From assembly GCA_052246725.1 (NCBI GenBank), contig JBQQCL010000009.1: a stretch of 64,000 nt of DNA, one strand, 5' to 3'. Position 1 is the stretch's first letter, and every line of letters begins with the position of its first letter. Of the stretch, positions 1 to 8,853 are shown piece by piece. The notes beneath the pieces were generated by a model. That model searched no databases, was not told the origin of the DNA, and worked only from the letters and a program-made list of their open reading frames with translations. The position numbers were made by a program, and so were the translations under genes. The DNA comes from Pseudalkalibacillus sp052246725 (GTDB lineage Bacteria; Bacillota; Bacilli; Bacillales; Fictibacillaceae).

Positions 1-554
1 CCAATTCAGCACTGAAACCACTTGACCCTAATAACCAGATTGGAACGTCCAATCCTTCACCTGGATAAGCTCGTACTTTCATGTTTTCATTAGTTTTCGA
101 TGGATCGAAGTAGCTGCGAAGTTCTTCTAACTGCTCTGGGAAGTCTTGAGCATCCTGTTTGTGATGTCGTCTTAGTGCATATGCAGTTCTCTGATCAGTT
201 CCAGGTGCTCTTCCTAGACCTAAGTCAATCCTTCCAGGAAATAATGTTTCCAGGGTCCCGAATTGCTCAGCTATCACAAGTGGTGCATGATTCGGCAGCA
301 TGATCCCACCTGAGCCTACACGTATCGAAGAAGTGTTTGCAGCAACATGACCGATTACTACTGAGGTAGCAGAACTCGCAATTGCTGGCATATTGTGATG
401 TTCTGCCAGCCAATACCGTCTATATCCCCATTTTTCAGCATGTTGTGCTAAATCTACTGTATTTTGAAAAGAGTCAGAGGGTGTACCACCAGCTAAGATA
501 GGAGAAAGATCTAATACCGAAACTGGAATACCTATGAATGTTTGTTCTGATGAC
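1..554 (-). CDS. LLM-class flavin-dependent oxidoreductase (partial, 5' part)
   Basis: The first 184 codons of a luciferase-like monooxygenase are read on the minus strand from ATG at 554; the gene runs off the left edge, so it has no stop here. Visible family motifs are the N-terminal VSVLDLSPI strand, the WLAEHHNMP segment that lines the flavin site, the SGGIMLPNHAPLVIAEQFG block and RIDLGLGRAPGTD. These match the bacterial luciferase-like FMN oxidoreductases (MsnO8/YwcH type), cytosolic enzymes that use reduced FMN and oxygen. The substrate cannot be told from sequence. The class is secure; the exact subfamily is inference. Confidence 0.88.
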
Positions 555-702
555 ATACTCTCACTTCTTTCTTTTATATAGTTACTGATTAATCTTATCA
601 ATAATCAGTTCACTTATAAAAAAGTATGCCTGGTATTACCAGGTTCCCATATTTGTTATGAATAATCTTAGAATGAATCATCTAATATTGTTGTCATATA
701 AC

Positions 703-726
703 AGCTCCTTAATGGAGCTTTTTTTA
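703..726 (+). terminator. Rho-independent terminator-like hairpin
   Basis: AGCTCC (703-708) pairs with GGAGCT (714-719) and is followed by a run of T. No upstream gene on the plus strand is apparent, so its transcript is unknown. The rest of 555-943 is AT-rich and holds a perfect inverted repeat GGTTCTGT/ACAGAACC (746-753/760-767) and four TATAACAG motifs. Confidence 0.5.
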
Positions 727-943
727 TGGTCATTTTTAATATCAAGGTTCTGTAATATAACAGAACCAGTTGTCTATAAAAATTTTTTGAATACAAAAAA
801 GCCTATATAACAGGGTTTTAAGTAATAAATTAATAAATTTCAAAAAAATCAAAAAATGGGTACACAAAATAATATGATTTATGTATACTGTACTATAACA
901 GAAAAAGAAATAGGGAATTAAAACAAAAAAGGAGGAATTACAA

Positions 944-1081
944 ATGGCTTTGGAAAATCCGGTTCAATTTTTCAAAAACTTGCCCAAGAAAAAATGTCCT
1001 GAATGTGGACAGACGATCGTGGAACAGGCTGAGTCATATTTCATGGAGTGTGAGCACTGCTTGTCTAAGAAAGCAGAATAG
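944..1081 (+). CDS. yhfH: YhfH family small zinc-ribbon-like protein
   Basis: This 45-residue protein begins MALENPVQFFKNLPKKKCPE and carries two cysteine pairs (CPEC near residue 18 and CEHC near residue 36), a likely small zinc site. Length, the FFKNLPKKKC opening and the Cys pattern match the YhfH family of Bacillus, whose function is unknown. An AAAGGAGG ribosome binding site lies 7 bases before the ATG. It is monocistronic and followed directly by a terminator. It is too short to be picked up by many gene callers. Confidence 0.8.
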   Translation: MALENPVQFFKNLPKKKCPECGQTIVEQAESYFMECEHCLSKKAE

Positions 1082-1110
1082 AAGGATGAGGGGAACCTCG
1101 TCCTTTCTAT
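1082..1110 (+). terminator. Terminator after the YhfH-family gene
   Basis: Stem AAGGATGAGG with CCTCGTCCTT around a GGAA loop, then a T-rich tail. It begins right after the stop codon at 1081. Confidence 0.8.
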
Positions 1111-1118
1111 TTCTCACT

Positions 1119-1205
1119 TGAAGAAAGTATAAAATACTTTCTTCAGTATAAGCGCAACTAAGGCTAAGCCTGCGCCTAAGGCTTGACTTTGCCAAGTTTT
1201 CTTTA
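1119..1205 (+). repeat. Family A intergenic repeat, copy 1
   Basis: About 87 bp. It opens with an AT-rich palindrome of the GAAAGTAT..ATACTTTC type and then has a GGCTaAGCC palindrome and a CTTG..CCAAG hairpin. It ends TTTTCTTTA, which is roughly the reverse complement of its first bases (TGAAGAAAG). Closely similar copies lie at 29618, 30107, 32781, 40700, 57604 (inverted) and 63691. Confidence 0.85.
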
Positions 1206-1407
1206 TATGAATACTTAATGGTCATAACAAAAAAGTAATCGAGGAAAGAAATATCAATTTATTAAACGTTTAGAAGTGACATTCCTAGTAAACCCATGTC
1301 GGTAAAGACTCTGATTTGTTACAGAAAACCAAGGATATTCGTGAATCAAAATGGATGATTCAAGCTTACCTAAAATTAAGCTGATAAAGATAAGGGAGGA
1401 TATATCA

Positions 1408-2691
1408 TTGATTAAAAAAAAGATCGAACAATTAGAGCGCGATTGGAAGAATAATGAACGTTGGAAAGGGGTTACGAGACCCTATACAGGTGAGGATGTA
1501 GTACGTTTAAGAGGCTCAATTGAAATTGAACATACACTAGCAAGACATGGTTCGGAAAAGCTTTGGAAGCTCCTTAATTCGGATGGTTATATCAACGCTC
1601 TTGGTGCTTTGACAGGGAACCAGGCCATGCAACAGGTTAAGGCAGGGTTGAAGGCAATTTACTTAAGCGGGTGGCAGGTTGCTGCCGATGCAAACCTTTC
1701 AGGCAATATGTATCCTGACCAAAGTCTTTATCCAGCCAATAGTGTTCCTCAGGTTGTGAAACGGATCAACCAGACTCTGCAACGTGCTGATCAGATTCAG
1801 TGTATGGAAGGATCGGATGATACTGATTGGTTCGCTCCGATTGTAGCAGATGCTGAGGCCGGTTTCGGTGGTCAGTTGAATGTGTTCGAACTTATGAAGA
1901 GTATGATTGAAGCAGGAGCAGCTGGTGTTCACTTCGAGGATCAATTATCTTCTGAGAAAAAATGCGGGCATTTAGGAGGGAAAGTCTTGCTTCCAACTCA
2001 AACTTCCGTCCGTAACTTGATATCAGCGCGATTCGCAGCAGATGTCATGGGGGTACCGACGATTATTGTTGCTCGTACGGATGCGAACGCTGCAGATCTT
2101 ATCACTAGTGATATCGACCCGGTGGATGCAGATTTTATCACTGGTGAACGCACACCAGAAGGATTCTACCGTACAACGGCGGGCATTGATCAAGCGATTG
2201 CAAGGGGACTTTCATACGCACCTTATGCAGATTTGGTATGGTGTGAAACATCCGAACCGAACCTTGAGGAAGCGAAACAATTTGCTGATGCAATTCATGA
2301 AAAATATCCAGGTAAACTACTTGCATACAATTGCTCACCTTCATTCAACTGGAAAGCTAAATTAGATGATCTGACGATTGCTAAATTCCAGAAAGAGCTT
2401 GGTAACATGGGATATAAGTTCCAATTTGTCACTCTTGCAGGCTTCCATGCCTTAAACCACAGCATGTTTGAATTGGCAAGACAATACAAGGATCGAGGAA
2501 TGGCTGCATATTCTGAGCTGCAAGAAGCTGAATTCAACAGCGAAAAATACGGATATTCAGCAACAAGGCATCAACGTGAAGTTGGAACGGGTTACTTTGA
2601 TGAAGTAGCTAAGGTCATTTCAGGGGGTACTTCATCTACAACCGCACTCACAGGCTCGACAGAAAGTGATCAATTCCGATCCGCTAACTAG
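1408..2691 (+). CDS. aceA: Isocitrate lyase
   Basis: Isocitrate lyase cleaves isocitrate to glyoxylate and succinate, the first step of the glyoxylate bypass used during growth on acetate or fatty acids. The signature KKCGHLGGK holds the catalytic Cys at about residue 186. The metal- and substrate-binding blocks DAEAGFGG, HFEDQL and ARTDANAA are present, as is the C-terminal NCSPSFNW. I chose the TTG at 1408 because AGGGAGGA sits 7 bases upstream and it gives 427 residues, the usual length for this family. An ATG at 1351 in the same frame would add 19 poorly conserved residues. No malate synthase gene is adjacent. Confidence 0.95.
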   Translation: MIKKKIEQLERDWKNNERWKGVTRPYTGEDVVRLRGSIEIEHTLARHGSEKLWKLLNSDGYINALGALTGNQAMQQVKAGLKAIYLSGWQVAADANLSGNMYPDQSLYPANSVPQVVKRINQTLQRADQIQCMEGSDDTDWFAPIVADAEAGFGGQLNVFELMKSMIEAGAAGVHFEDQLSSEKKCGHLGGKVLLPTQTSVRNLISARFAADVMGVPTIIVARTDANAADLITSDIDPVDADFITGERTPEGFYRTTAGIDQAIARGLSYAPYADLVWCETSEPNLEEAKQFADAIHEKYPGKLLAYNCSPSFNWKAKLDDLTIAKFQKELGNMGYKFQFVTLAGFHALNHSMFELARQYKDRGMAAYSELQEAEFNSEKYGYSATRHQREVGTGYFDEVAKVISGGTSSTTALTGSTESDQFRSAN

Positions 2692-2719
2692 GAAAGAATC
2701 AACAATATTCAACCATTTA

Positions 2720-2757
2720 CTCCCCTCCTGTTCAGCGGAATAGGAGGGGAGTTTTTG
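2720..2757 (+). terminator. Terminator of aceA
   Basis: Ten-base perfect stem CTCCCCTCCT (2720-2729) with AGGAGGGGAG (2742-2751), then TTTTTG. Confidence 0.9.
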
Positions 2758-3189
2758 CATTCTATTTATGGTGTGTTATTTAGGTATTCTCTCATTATCA
2801 TTCTGCACGATTTTTTTCATTTTAACAACGGCTTACCAGCATACCCCTAATTATAATATTATCCCAATAATTAATTGAGTCTTCTTCCTCTTTTGTAATC
2901 TAATAGACCTATTCTTATGCATTTGCACCTCTTCATCAATTCACCAACACATCCTTTCAAAAAAATTAAAAATATCTTATATTGCACTGGTTTTATCGTA
3001 TATTTCAAATCGAACTTCGATCCACCCCTTCCAGCCCCACTATCAAATCTTTTCTCTGTATCTATTCATGTCATATCACTCTGTAAATATGACAATAAAT
3101 TACAACATAAGGCACAAATAATCGACTTTATCTTCATTTTATATTGTTTACTAGAGAGTAGGGGAGAGGAATAATCTACTAAATAATGG

Positions 3190-3345
3190 AATGTACACAA
3201 AAATGTATACATGTACACAAAAAGTAAACATAAAGTATACAAAAACGTGTACAAGTAAACAAATCTGTACACATACTGATATATAAAGTGTTTGCAAAAT
3301 GTGTACATGTACACGAAAAAGAACACGAAAAAAGACACATTGACT
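3190..3345. repeat. GTACAC-type repeat cluster, candidate parC centromere
   Basis: In the 650-base gap before the ParM-like gene there is a dense cluster of short repeats built on TGTACACAAAA, with variants GTATACA, GTAAACA and GAACACGAAAA. Members start at about 3191, 3204, 3212, 3222, 3233, 3246, 3254, 3266, 3301, 3307, 3321 and 3332, spaced by roughly 10-12 bases, close to one helical turn. TTGACT at 3340 could be the -35 box of the parM promoter. Type II partition loci carry such direct repeats upstream of parM, where ParR binds. The assignment rests on position and repeat form. The remaining 2760-3190 is AT-rich without recognisable features. Confidence 0.6.
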
Positions 3346-3409
3346 ATTCGTCGATTGTCTAATAAGTTTAATCTATTAAATACTTTTCTCTGAGAGGGGT
3401 AATGTTAGT

Positions 3410-4588
3410 ATGACTAAATCAAGAGTTGCTGCAGTTGATGTTGGTAATGATGCAGTAAAAGCGAACTTTGGAAAACTTGAAAATGCTTTGTACATTCCTA
3501 ATGTCATTGCGAGAGATATGGAAGATCGTCCTGTCATTGGAATTGAGGAATTGGACGAAAAAGACCCGATTGATAATATACATATCCGTGTCCATTCTCC
3601 AGCGCTAAAAGAAAACAATGCCGTTTATCGTGTGGGTAATTTGGCGACAAAAACGAGTAATTCAACAGAGTTGGATCCAGGAAGCAGTAAATCAGAAGAA
3701 GATCAAACATTGATCATGTTGTTTGCTTCAATCGCATTAGACGCGGTGGGTTACGGCAGGAAAGAAAGCAATGACAATAAAAAAGTAATTGAAGCGAATT
3801 ATACGCTGGGGACAGGTTTACCACTTAGGGAAGTCAAGGAAGGGAAAGATGTCGGCTACCGTTCTCAATTGTTGGGTTCTGTACACCAGGTTGAATTCCT
3901 GGTGACCCCTCGTTATCAAGGATTGAAAGTGAATATCAAATTCGATGAAGTAAAAGTATATCCAGAAGGATTCGCCGCTTTTGTCAATTTAGTAATGGAT
4001 AATGATCTCAACATCATTAATAAAGAGTTGATTGACAAACAAATCCTCATTCAAGATATCGGAGGACTTTCGACAGATATCGCAGTCATTCGTAACCGGA
4101 ATGTGGATGATGATAAAGCACAAGGTTTCAACCTGGGTGTTGCAGAATCACTTGAGGCAATCCGGGATGAAATTTTAACAAAGCACGGAGTAGAACTGGA
4201 CAGCCGACGAGATGTGGTCGATATCATCACTAGAAAGAACAATCGTCATCACATCATGGTAAAAGGAAGCCGTACGAATGTCCATGACATAACAGACCGG
4301 ATCCTCTTGGAACTTGCGAAAAAACAATATCGTTATTTGCGAAACGTTTGGCAGCGTAATTCCCAAACAGAGATTTGCTATTTCGTAGGTGGGGGATCTG
4401 CGGTGCTTAAGGATTATTTGAAGACGCTGAATAATAATTTGGACGGATTCAATATTGAATTCTTTGAGGATGAGAACGAAAGTGTCTGGATGATGGCAAA
4501 CGCATACTATAAATTGATTTCAGATTTCATCCGTAAGAACACAAAAGAGACGAAAGATGAAAAGAAAGCGACTGCATCAGCTAAGTAG
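3410..4588 (+). CDS. ParM/StbA-family actin-like segregation ATPase
   Basis: This 392-residue protein has the actin-fold phosphate-binding motifs. AAVDVGNDAVKANFG at the N-terminus is the phosphate-1 loop. IQDIGGLSTDIAVI at about residues 215-228 is the phosphate-2 loop, and YFVGGGSAVLK at about 325-335 is the adenosine motif. These place it in the ParM/StbA/AlfA group that forms ATP-driven filaments to push plasmid copies apart. The next gene, 8 bases downstream, is a small ParR-like protein, and a repeat cluster lies upstream, so the whole looks like a parCMR cassette. It sits among chromosomal housekeeping genes, so its cargo is unclear. The family is secure; the role in segregation here is inference. 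Confidence 0.85.
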   Translation: MTKSRVAAVDVGNDAVKANFGKLENALYIPNVIARDMEDRPVIGIEELDEKDPIDNIHIRVHSPALKENNAVYRVGNLATKTSNSTELDPGSSKSEEDQTLIMLFASIALDAVGYGRKESNDNKKVIEANYTLGTGLPLREVKEGKDVGYRSQLLGSVHQVEFLVTPRYQGLKVNIKFDEVKVYPEGFAAFVNLVMDNDLNIINKELIDKQILIQDIGGLSTDIAVIRNRNVDDDKAQGFNLGVAESLEAIRDEILTKHGVELDSRRDVVDIITRKNNRHHIMVKGSRTNVHDITDRILLELAKKQYRYLRNVWQRNSQTEICYFVGGGSAVLKDYLKTLNNNLDGFNIEFFEDENESVWMMANAYYKLISDFIRKNTKETKDEKKATASAK

Positions 4589-4596
4589 GTGAGTGT

Positions 4597-5184
4597 ATGA
4601 GTGGTTCAAAAAAAGGTGTTGAACGGGGGCAGACGATCACGTTTCGTGTACCCTCAGATACACCGGATCATCTTTTAAAACAACTGCAAAGGCTAAAAGA
4701 AACTGAGAGAAGAAACTTTTCTAGTAAAATAGCGCAGTATGTATTGCAAGGAGTGAACGAAACCTTTGCGAAAGAGAGAGAAACGATTACAATCCCTTTG
4801 CCAAAGCAGTTGACAAAAGCACAGAGGAATTGGATCAAGCATGAGCACTCAGAAGCGTTGCTCGGAAGCATCCTGTTCCATTTGATTAATGATCCCATGC
4901 GTGCTACGACGCTTCTCGCATCACTGAACAGCAGTTCAATCGATATTGATGAAGCTCTATATCTACAAGAAGATGAGGCAGCCGCTGCATTGACAAGCTT
5001 CCAGTCAGACGCGTACAGTTCCGGTAAAGATAAAGATGTAGCACAGAAATGGGTAGAAAACGATGAGGACCTTGATGGAATCAACTTAGAGAACCTGCAA
5101 AATGAACTTCAATCGCAACAAGAAGATGAGGTTGAAGAAGACGATGATCCATTAGGCGATTTTCTTTCCAGTATGAATAAGTAA
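4597..5184 (+). CDS. ParR-like DNA-binding adaptor (putative)
   Basis: This 195-residue protein follows the ParM-like gene by 8 bases and is read from ATG at 4597 behind AGGTGAG. The N-terminal third reads like a ribbon-helix-helix domain: a short strand GQTITFRVP followed by helices with LLKQLQRLKETERRNFSSKI. The C-terminal 60 residues are very acidic (EDEVEEDDDPLGDF). In plasmid systems ParR has a DNA-binding N-terminus and an acidic C-terminal tail that caps ParM filaments, which fits well. I did not recognise a specific named family, so the call leans on gene order and domain layout. Confidence 0.6.
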   Translation: MSGSKKGVERGQTITFRVPSDTPDHLLKQLQRLKETERRNFSSKIAQYVLQGVNETFAKERETITIPLPKQLTKAQRNWIKHEHSEALLGSILFHLINDPMRATTLLASLNSSSIDIDEALYLQEDEAAAALTSFQSDAYSSGKDKDVAQKWVENDEDLDGINLENLQNELQSQQEDEVEEDDDPLGDFLSSMNK

Positions 5185-5188
5185 AGAA

Positions 5189-5226
5189 AAACAAGTAGCG
5201 ATGAAATCCCGCTACTTGTTTTTTGA
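5189..5226. terminator. Bidirectional terminator between parR-like gene and ehuA
   Basis: ACAAGTAGCG (5191-5200) pairs with CGCTACTTGT (5210-5219). There is a T run on the plus strand and an A run upstream that becomes T on the minus strand, so it can serve both converging units. Confidence 0.85.
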
Positions 5227-5265
5227 TGCCCCTGTATCCATGGTATTTGATAGCTCGATCATGAA

Positions 5266-6057
5266 TTAAGTACTCAAGAACCGCTTAAGGAAGGATTGAA
5301 GTCTAGGGCTTTGTGGGTTTTCAAAAATTTCTTGAGGGCTTCCTTGTTCTTCAATCAGTCCATCGTGCAGAAAGACGATTCGATCGGCTACATCCCTTGC
5401 AAAATCCATTTCGTGTGTGACGAGAATCATGGCCATATCCGATTCTTTTGCAATTTCTTTTATAACCTGTAGAACTTCCCCAACGAGCTCAGGATCTAAC
5501 GCAGAAGTGACCTCATCGAACAGCATGATTTTCGGCTGCATGACCACTGCCCTGGCAATGGCAACCCTCTGTTGTTGACCGCCAGATAATTGAAGAGGAT
5601 AAGCATCGATTTTTTCTCCAAGCCCTACCTTCTTAAGCATATCAATTGCCCTTTTTTCAGCTTCATCCCTAGGAGTACCTTTCACATGGATTTGAGCTTC
5701 AGTTACATTTCTCAGGATCGTCATATGGGGGAATAGATTGAATTGTTGGAAAACCATACCGATATCCCCTCGGATTTTGCGTAAATGGTTTTCATCAGCG
5801 GGCACCAACTTCCCATTCACTTCTTTATGCCATAGGGGTGTACCGTCTACCATTATGACGCCATCAGTAAGTTCCTCCAGTGTCATTAACATTCTGATGA
5901 TGGTAGTTTTCCCTGAACCACTTGGGCCGATCAATGCGACTCTTTCTCCAGGATTGATTTCAAGGTCTAGTCCTTTTAAAACCTCTAAATCACCAAATTT
6001 CTTTGTAACCTTTTCATATTTAACAAGTGGTTGATTTTGAATTGCATTATTTGTCAT
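5266..6057 (-). CDS. ehuA: Ectoine/hydroxyectoine ABC transporter ATP-binding protein
   Basis: This is a polar amino acid-type ABC ATPase of about 263 residues. It has Walker A GPSGSGKTT, Q-loop VFQQFNLFPH, signature LSGGQQQR, Walker B IMLFDEVTSALDP and switch His in LVTHEM. It is the last gene of the ehuB-ehuC-ehuD-ehuA run and powers uptake of ectoine-type compatible solutes. I prefer the ATG at 6057 because GAAAGGACGG precedes it at proper spacing; a TTG at 6081 in the same frame would add 8 residues. A 45-base gap separates it from ehuD. The ectoine specificity comes from the neighbouring EhuB-like binding protein. Confidence 0.88.
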   Translation of the reverse strand: MTNNAIQNQPLVKYEKVTKKFGDLEVLKGLDLEINPGERVALIGPSGSGKTTIIRMLMTLEELTDGVIMVDGTPLWHKEVNGKLVPADENHLRKIRGDIGMVFQQFNLFPHMTILRNVTEAQIHVKGTPRDEAEKRAIDMLKKVGLGEKIDAYPLQLSGGQQQRVAIARAVVMQPKIMLFDEVTSALDPELVGEVLQVIKEIAKESDMAMILVTHEMDFARDVADRIVFLHDGLIEEQGSPQEIFENPQSPRLQSFLKRFLST

Positions 6058-6102
6058 TGGTCCGTCCTTTCTCTTCATCAATCATTAGGTTGGGTTATTT
6101 TT

Positions 6103-6774
6103 TTAACGGCTGCCCTTTCCATAAGCTTGATTCGACCATTTTTCCAGTCTGTTGATAAGTAAAGCAGATGGGTAGCTGAGCAAAAGAAATAGTAAACCTA
6201 CAATGGTTAATGGTTCGAGGTATTTAAAGTGATCTGCTCCAATCAAGAATGCTTTTTGTAGAAATTCAACTACCCCGATTGCCATTAAAAGTGGCGTTTC
6301 TTTAAATAAAATGATCAAGTAATTTCCAAGCATAGGAATCACAGGGGGGATGGCTTGAGGAAGTATGACTTTGAACCAAGTCTGTGATTTGGTAAAGTTC
6401 AATGCTCTTGCAGCTTCCCATTGCCCTTTTTCAATTGAATCAATCCCAGAACGGTATACTTCCGACACATACGTACTGTAATGGATTCCCAGGGTAAGGA
6501 TTCCAGCAACATATTTATTAAGAGAAATGCCGATCAACGGTAAGGCAAAATAAACAAAAAATAGTTGGACTAACGGAGGAGTACTCCGTATAAATTCAAT
6601 AAATCCGTACACAATCCAAGATAGAGGCTTGAAGCTGGAACGCCGGGCAAAGGTCAATATCAGGCCAAATACCAGGGCTACTGCATAAGCCCCAAATGTT
6701 ATTCCGATTACAAGCCAGATTACATTGAATATTTCCGGGAAAACTTCTATTGCGAACGCCCAATCCCAAGTCAT
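6103..6774 (-). CDS. ehuD: Ectoine/hydroxyectoine ABC transporter permease EhuD
   Basis: This 223-residue inner-membrane protein of the amino acid permease (HisM/GlnP-like) type has about five hydrophobic helices. It carries the coupling-loop motif EAARALNFTKSQTWFKVILPQA, shown here in pieces: EAARALNF at about residues 140-147 and FKVILPQAIPP after it. Its ATG overlaps the end of ehuC by 4 bases (ATGA), which indicates translational coupling. It should pair with EhuC to form the heterodimeric membrane channel. Confidence 0.87.
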   Translation of the reverse strand: MTWDWAFAIEVFPEIFNVIWLVIGITFGAYAVALVFGLILTFARRSSFKPLSWIVYGFIEFIRSTPPLVQLFFVYFALPLIGISLNKYVAGILTLGIHYSTYVSEVYRSGIDSIEKGQWEAARALNFTKSQTWFKVILPQAIPPVIPMLGNYLIILFKETPLLMAIGVVEFLQKAFLIGADHFKYLEPLTIVGLLFLLLSYPSALLINRLEKWSNQAYGKGSR

Positions 6775-7415
6775 GCCTTCGCCACTCCTTTCGATGCTCT
6801 AGCTTCTAGTCGCCGCACAATGATGATAAGTGGCAAAGCGATTATAAAATAGAGAATTAATAAGAGAATGAACACAGGAACCGTGTAGCTGAGGTTCGTA
6901 TTTTGGATGATCAAGCCACGATAGGTGAGATCCCCTAATGTAATCAGGGATACAAGGGATGTTCCTTTCAGGAGTTCAATCGAGTTGTTCCCCAAACCTG
7001 GGAGCATGATCCGGAATGCTTGGGGTAGAATGACTAATTTCAATCGTTGCCATCGAGTCATATTCAACGCGATGGAAGCTTCTGTCTGTGTTTTGGGAAT
7101 CGCCAGGATTGCGCCTCTTACAACCTCAGAAGCATAAGCTCCGTAGTTTAGACTCAATGCTAAAACTCCTGCCCAGAAGGCTGAAAATTCAACCCCAAAA
7201 GCAGGCAAAGCGAAGAAGATCCAGAACATTTGCACGAGTAAGGAGGTGCCTCGGAATAATTCAACGTAAAGCATGGTCAAGGTCCGTATGCTGGAGAACT
7301 GCGATACTCTGCCTAGACCGGCTATGAAAGCGATCAAATAGGTCAATACTGCAGCTGTAACTAATATTTTGATCGTCATCCATCCTGCAGGTAATAATTT
7401 ATTTAAAATGTCCAA
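6771..7415 (-). CDS. ehuC: Ectoine/hydroxyectoine ABC transporter permease EhuC
   Basis: This 214-residue permease is homologous to EhuD. It has hydrophobic segments starting near residues 14, 55, 85 and 180 and the conserved loop EASIALNMTRWQRLKLVILPQA (split here as EASIALNM and LKLVILPQAF). The start is a TTG at 7415, and the ribosome binding site before it is weak (GGATGTGAG lies somewhat far upstream). It may therefore be translated less than ehuB. It lies 142 bases downstream of ehuB with an attenuator-like hairpin in between. Confidence 0.85.
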   Translation of the reverse strand: MDILNKLLPAGWMTIKILVTAAVLTYLIAFIAGLGRVSQFSSIRTLTMLYVELFRGTSLLVQMFWIFFALPAFGVEFSAFWAGVLALSLNYGAYASEVVRGAILAIPKTQTEASIALNMTRWQRLKLVILPQAFRIMLPGLGNNSIELLKGTSLVSLITLGDLTYRGLIIQNTNLSYTVPVFILLLILYFIIALPLIIIVRRLEARASKGVAKA

Positions 7416-7485
7416 ATAAACGTTAATGTTGTCTCACATCCTTCAATTTTGATCGTAAGGACCTAATCTTTCACAGAAAATGAAC

Positions 7486-7523
7486 TTAAGAAAAGAACAG
7501 GCCCTCCTTTTTAAGAGCGCCTG
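7486..7523 (-). terminator. Attenuator-like hairpin between ehuB and ehuC
   Basis: On the minus strand CAGGCGCTC (7523-7515) pairs with GAGGGCCTG (7506-7498) with one mismatch and is followed by GTTCTTTTCTTA. It lies after the binding-protein gene, where partial termination or mRNA stabilisation commonly raises binding-protein yield over permease. Confidence 0.55.
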
Positions 7524-7557
7524 CCTCAAAAACGTACTTGCTATATGAGAATGGAGC

Positions 7558-8427
7558 CTATTCGCCACATAAAGCTTCTGCTGTCTTATCTCCTGGCAGG
7601 TCCTCTTCTGTGAAGCCGAATGGTTTAATGATTTCTAATAGTTCTCCAGATTCCTTCAATTTTTCGAGCTCCTTATTGTAAGCATTGATAAGTTCTTCGT
7701 CTGACGGGTTAAACGCTGCGGCACCATACCCACGAACACTTTCTCCATCCACAGTAGGTTGTGCGAAATCTTCCACTCGATCGATATTCTTTGCATTTGC
7801 TGTTTCGAGAGCAGCTTCAAGAGTAGGACCAGTCATCGTGATTGCATCGACACGCCCGGATTCAAGTGATGAAATGTTCGCTGGAATATCAGATACGATT
7901 TCCATTTGGCTTTCTTTAACTCCAGCAGCCTTTAAGTAATCGATTTCGATGGCACCATTCATGACTGAAATTTTAGCATCGGGATTATTAGCTATATCCT
8001 CATAGCTATGAAGATCCAACGGGTTTCCCTTTTGTACTGCGAGTGCTTCCCCGATACTGTATTCTGGTTCCCCAAATGCAACCTCTTTACATCTGTCAGG
8101 TGTTATGTACATACCAGCAGTAATGACGTCAAACTTTCCAGCCTTCAGCCCTGGAATCAAAGAACTGAATTTTACTAACTCACCTTCCATTTCCTCTATG
8201 CCTATCTCTTTGAAAATTTTCCGGGCAATTTCAACAGCTTCCCCGGTAAGTTTTCCATTTTCGTCTTCATATGCATATGGATTTTCACCTGCAAAACCAA
8301 CTGTGATTTTGCCTTCTTCCTTCGCTCTTTCAAGGGTAGAGCCATCACTGTCAGCATCTGAATTATTTCCACAAGCCGCTAATAAAAACATTGTGGCGAT
8401 CAAGATAAATAACGAAATTTTTTTCAA
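7558..8427 (-). CDS. ehuB: Ectoine/hydroxyectoine-binding lipoprotein
   Basis: This is the solute-binding subunit of the Ehu transporter, about 289 residues. It starts with a lipoprotein signal peptide (KKISLFILIATMFLLAAC), whose lipobox LAAC gives a membrane-anchored mature protein. The core is a family 3 solute-binding fold, with GKFDVITAGMYITPDRCKEV and GEALAVQKGNPL typical of EhuB. I chose the TTG at 8427 because AAGGAGG lies just upstream; the longer reading from 8457 adds ten residues that span the ribosome binding site. It leads the operon, divergent from the gas vesicle cluster. Ectoine specificity is by family resemblance and the four-gene set. Confidence 0.87.
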   Translation of the reverse strand: MKKISLFILIATMFLLAACGNNSDADSDGSTLERAKEEGKITVGFAGENPYAYEDENGKLTGEAVEIARKIFKEIGIEEMEGELVKFSSLIPGLKAGKFDVITAGMYITPDRCKEVAFGEPEYSIGEALAVQKGNPLDLHSYEDIANNPDAKISVMNGAIEIDYLKAAGVKESQMEIVSDIPANISSLESGRVDAITMTGPTLEAALETANAKNIDRVEDFAQPTVDGESVRGYGAAAFNPSDEELINAYNKELEKLKESGELLEIIKPFGFTEEDLPGDKTAEALCGE

Positions 8428-8853
8428 TTTTTGAACCTCCTTAAAAGTTTTATACATAAAAAAAGACGGAAAGTATTTTTGAAAGGAATCAGCTTGAGTG
8501 ACAAAAGAACTATCTTATAAGTATAGGGGACTCGATTTCAGGGTACAAAGACCAAATTTGGTTATATATTCAAATATAAAGCTATATAGAATTTAGAGAT
8601 TAGAAAAGTTTGAATATTCTCACTTATCCTCTGATATCCTCAAAAATTGTCAATTATTCATAATCCTGAAACCAATTTGATCATCGGTTCCCAATTTATT
8701 ACTTTGTAATGTAATTGTTACGTTTGTTTTATTCTCAAAATAGAAACCGTTAAAATTCCTTTAAACATGGGGAAACTTTCATTACAAGAAAATATTATTC
8801 GACAATATTATATGAAAAAAACGGAATATCTTTTCCACCTTTATCCAACGGTG

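Noticed and set aside
2917..3174. 85-residue open frame upstream of the ParM-like gene
   Set aside because: AT-rich low-complexity translation, no ribosome binding site, and it runs toward the repeat cluster; no family features.
3190..3345. CRISPR array
   Set aside because: The repeats are short, degenerate and closely spaced without uniform spacers, and no cas genes are present in the window.
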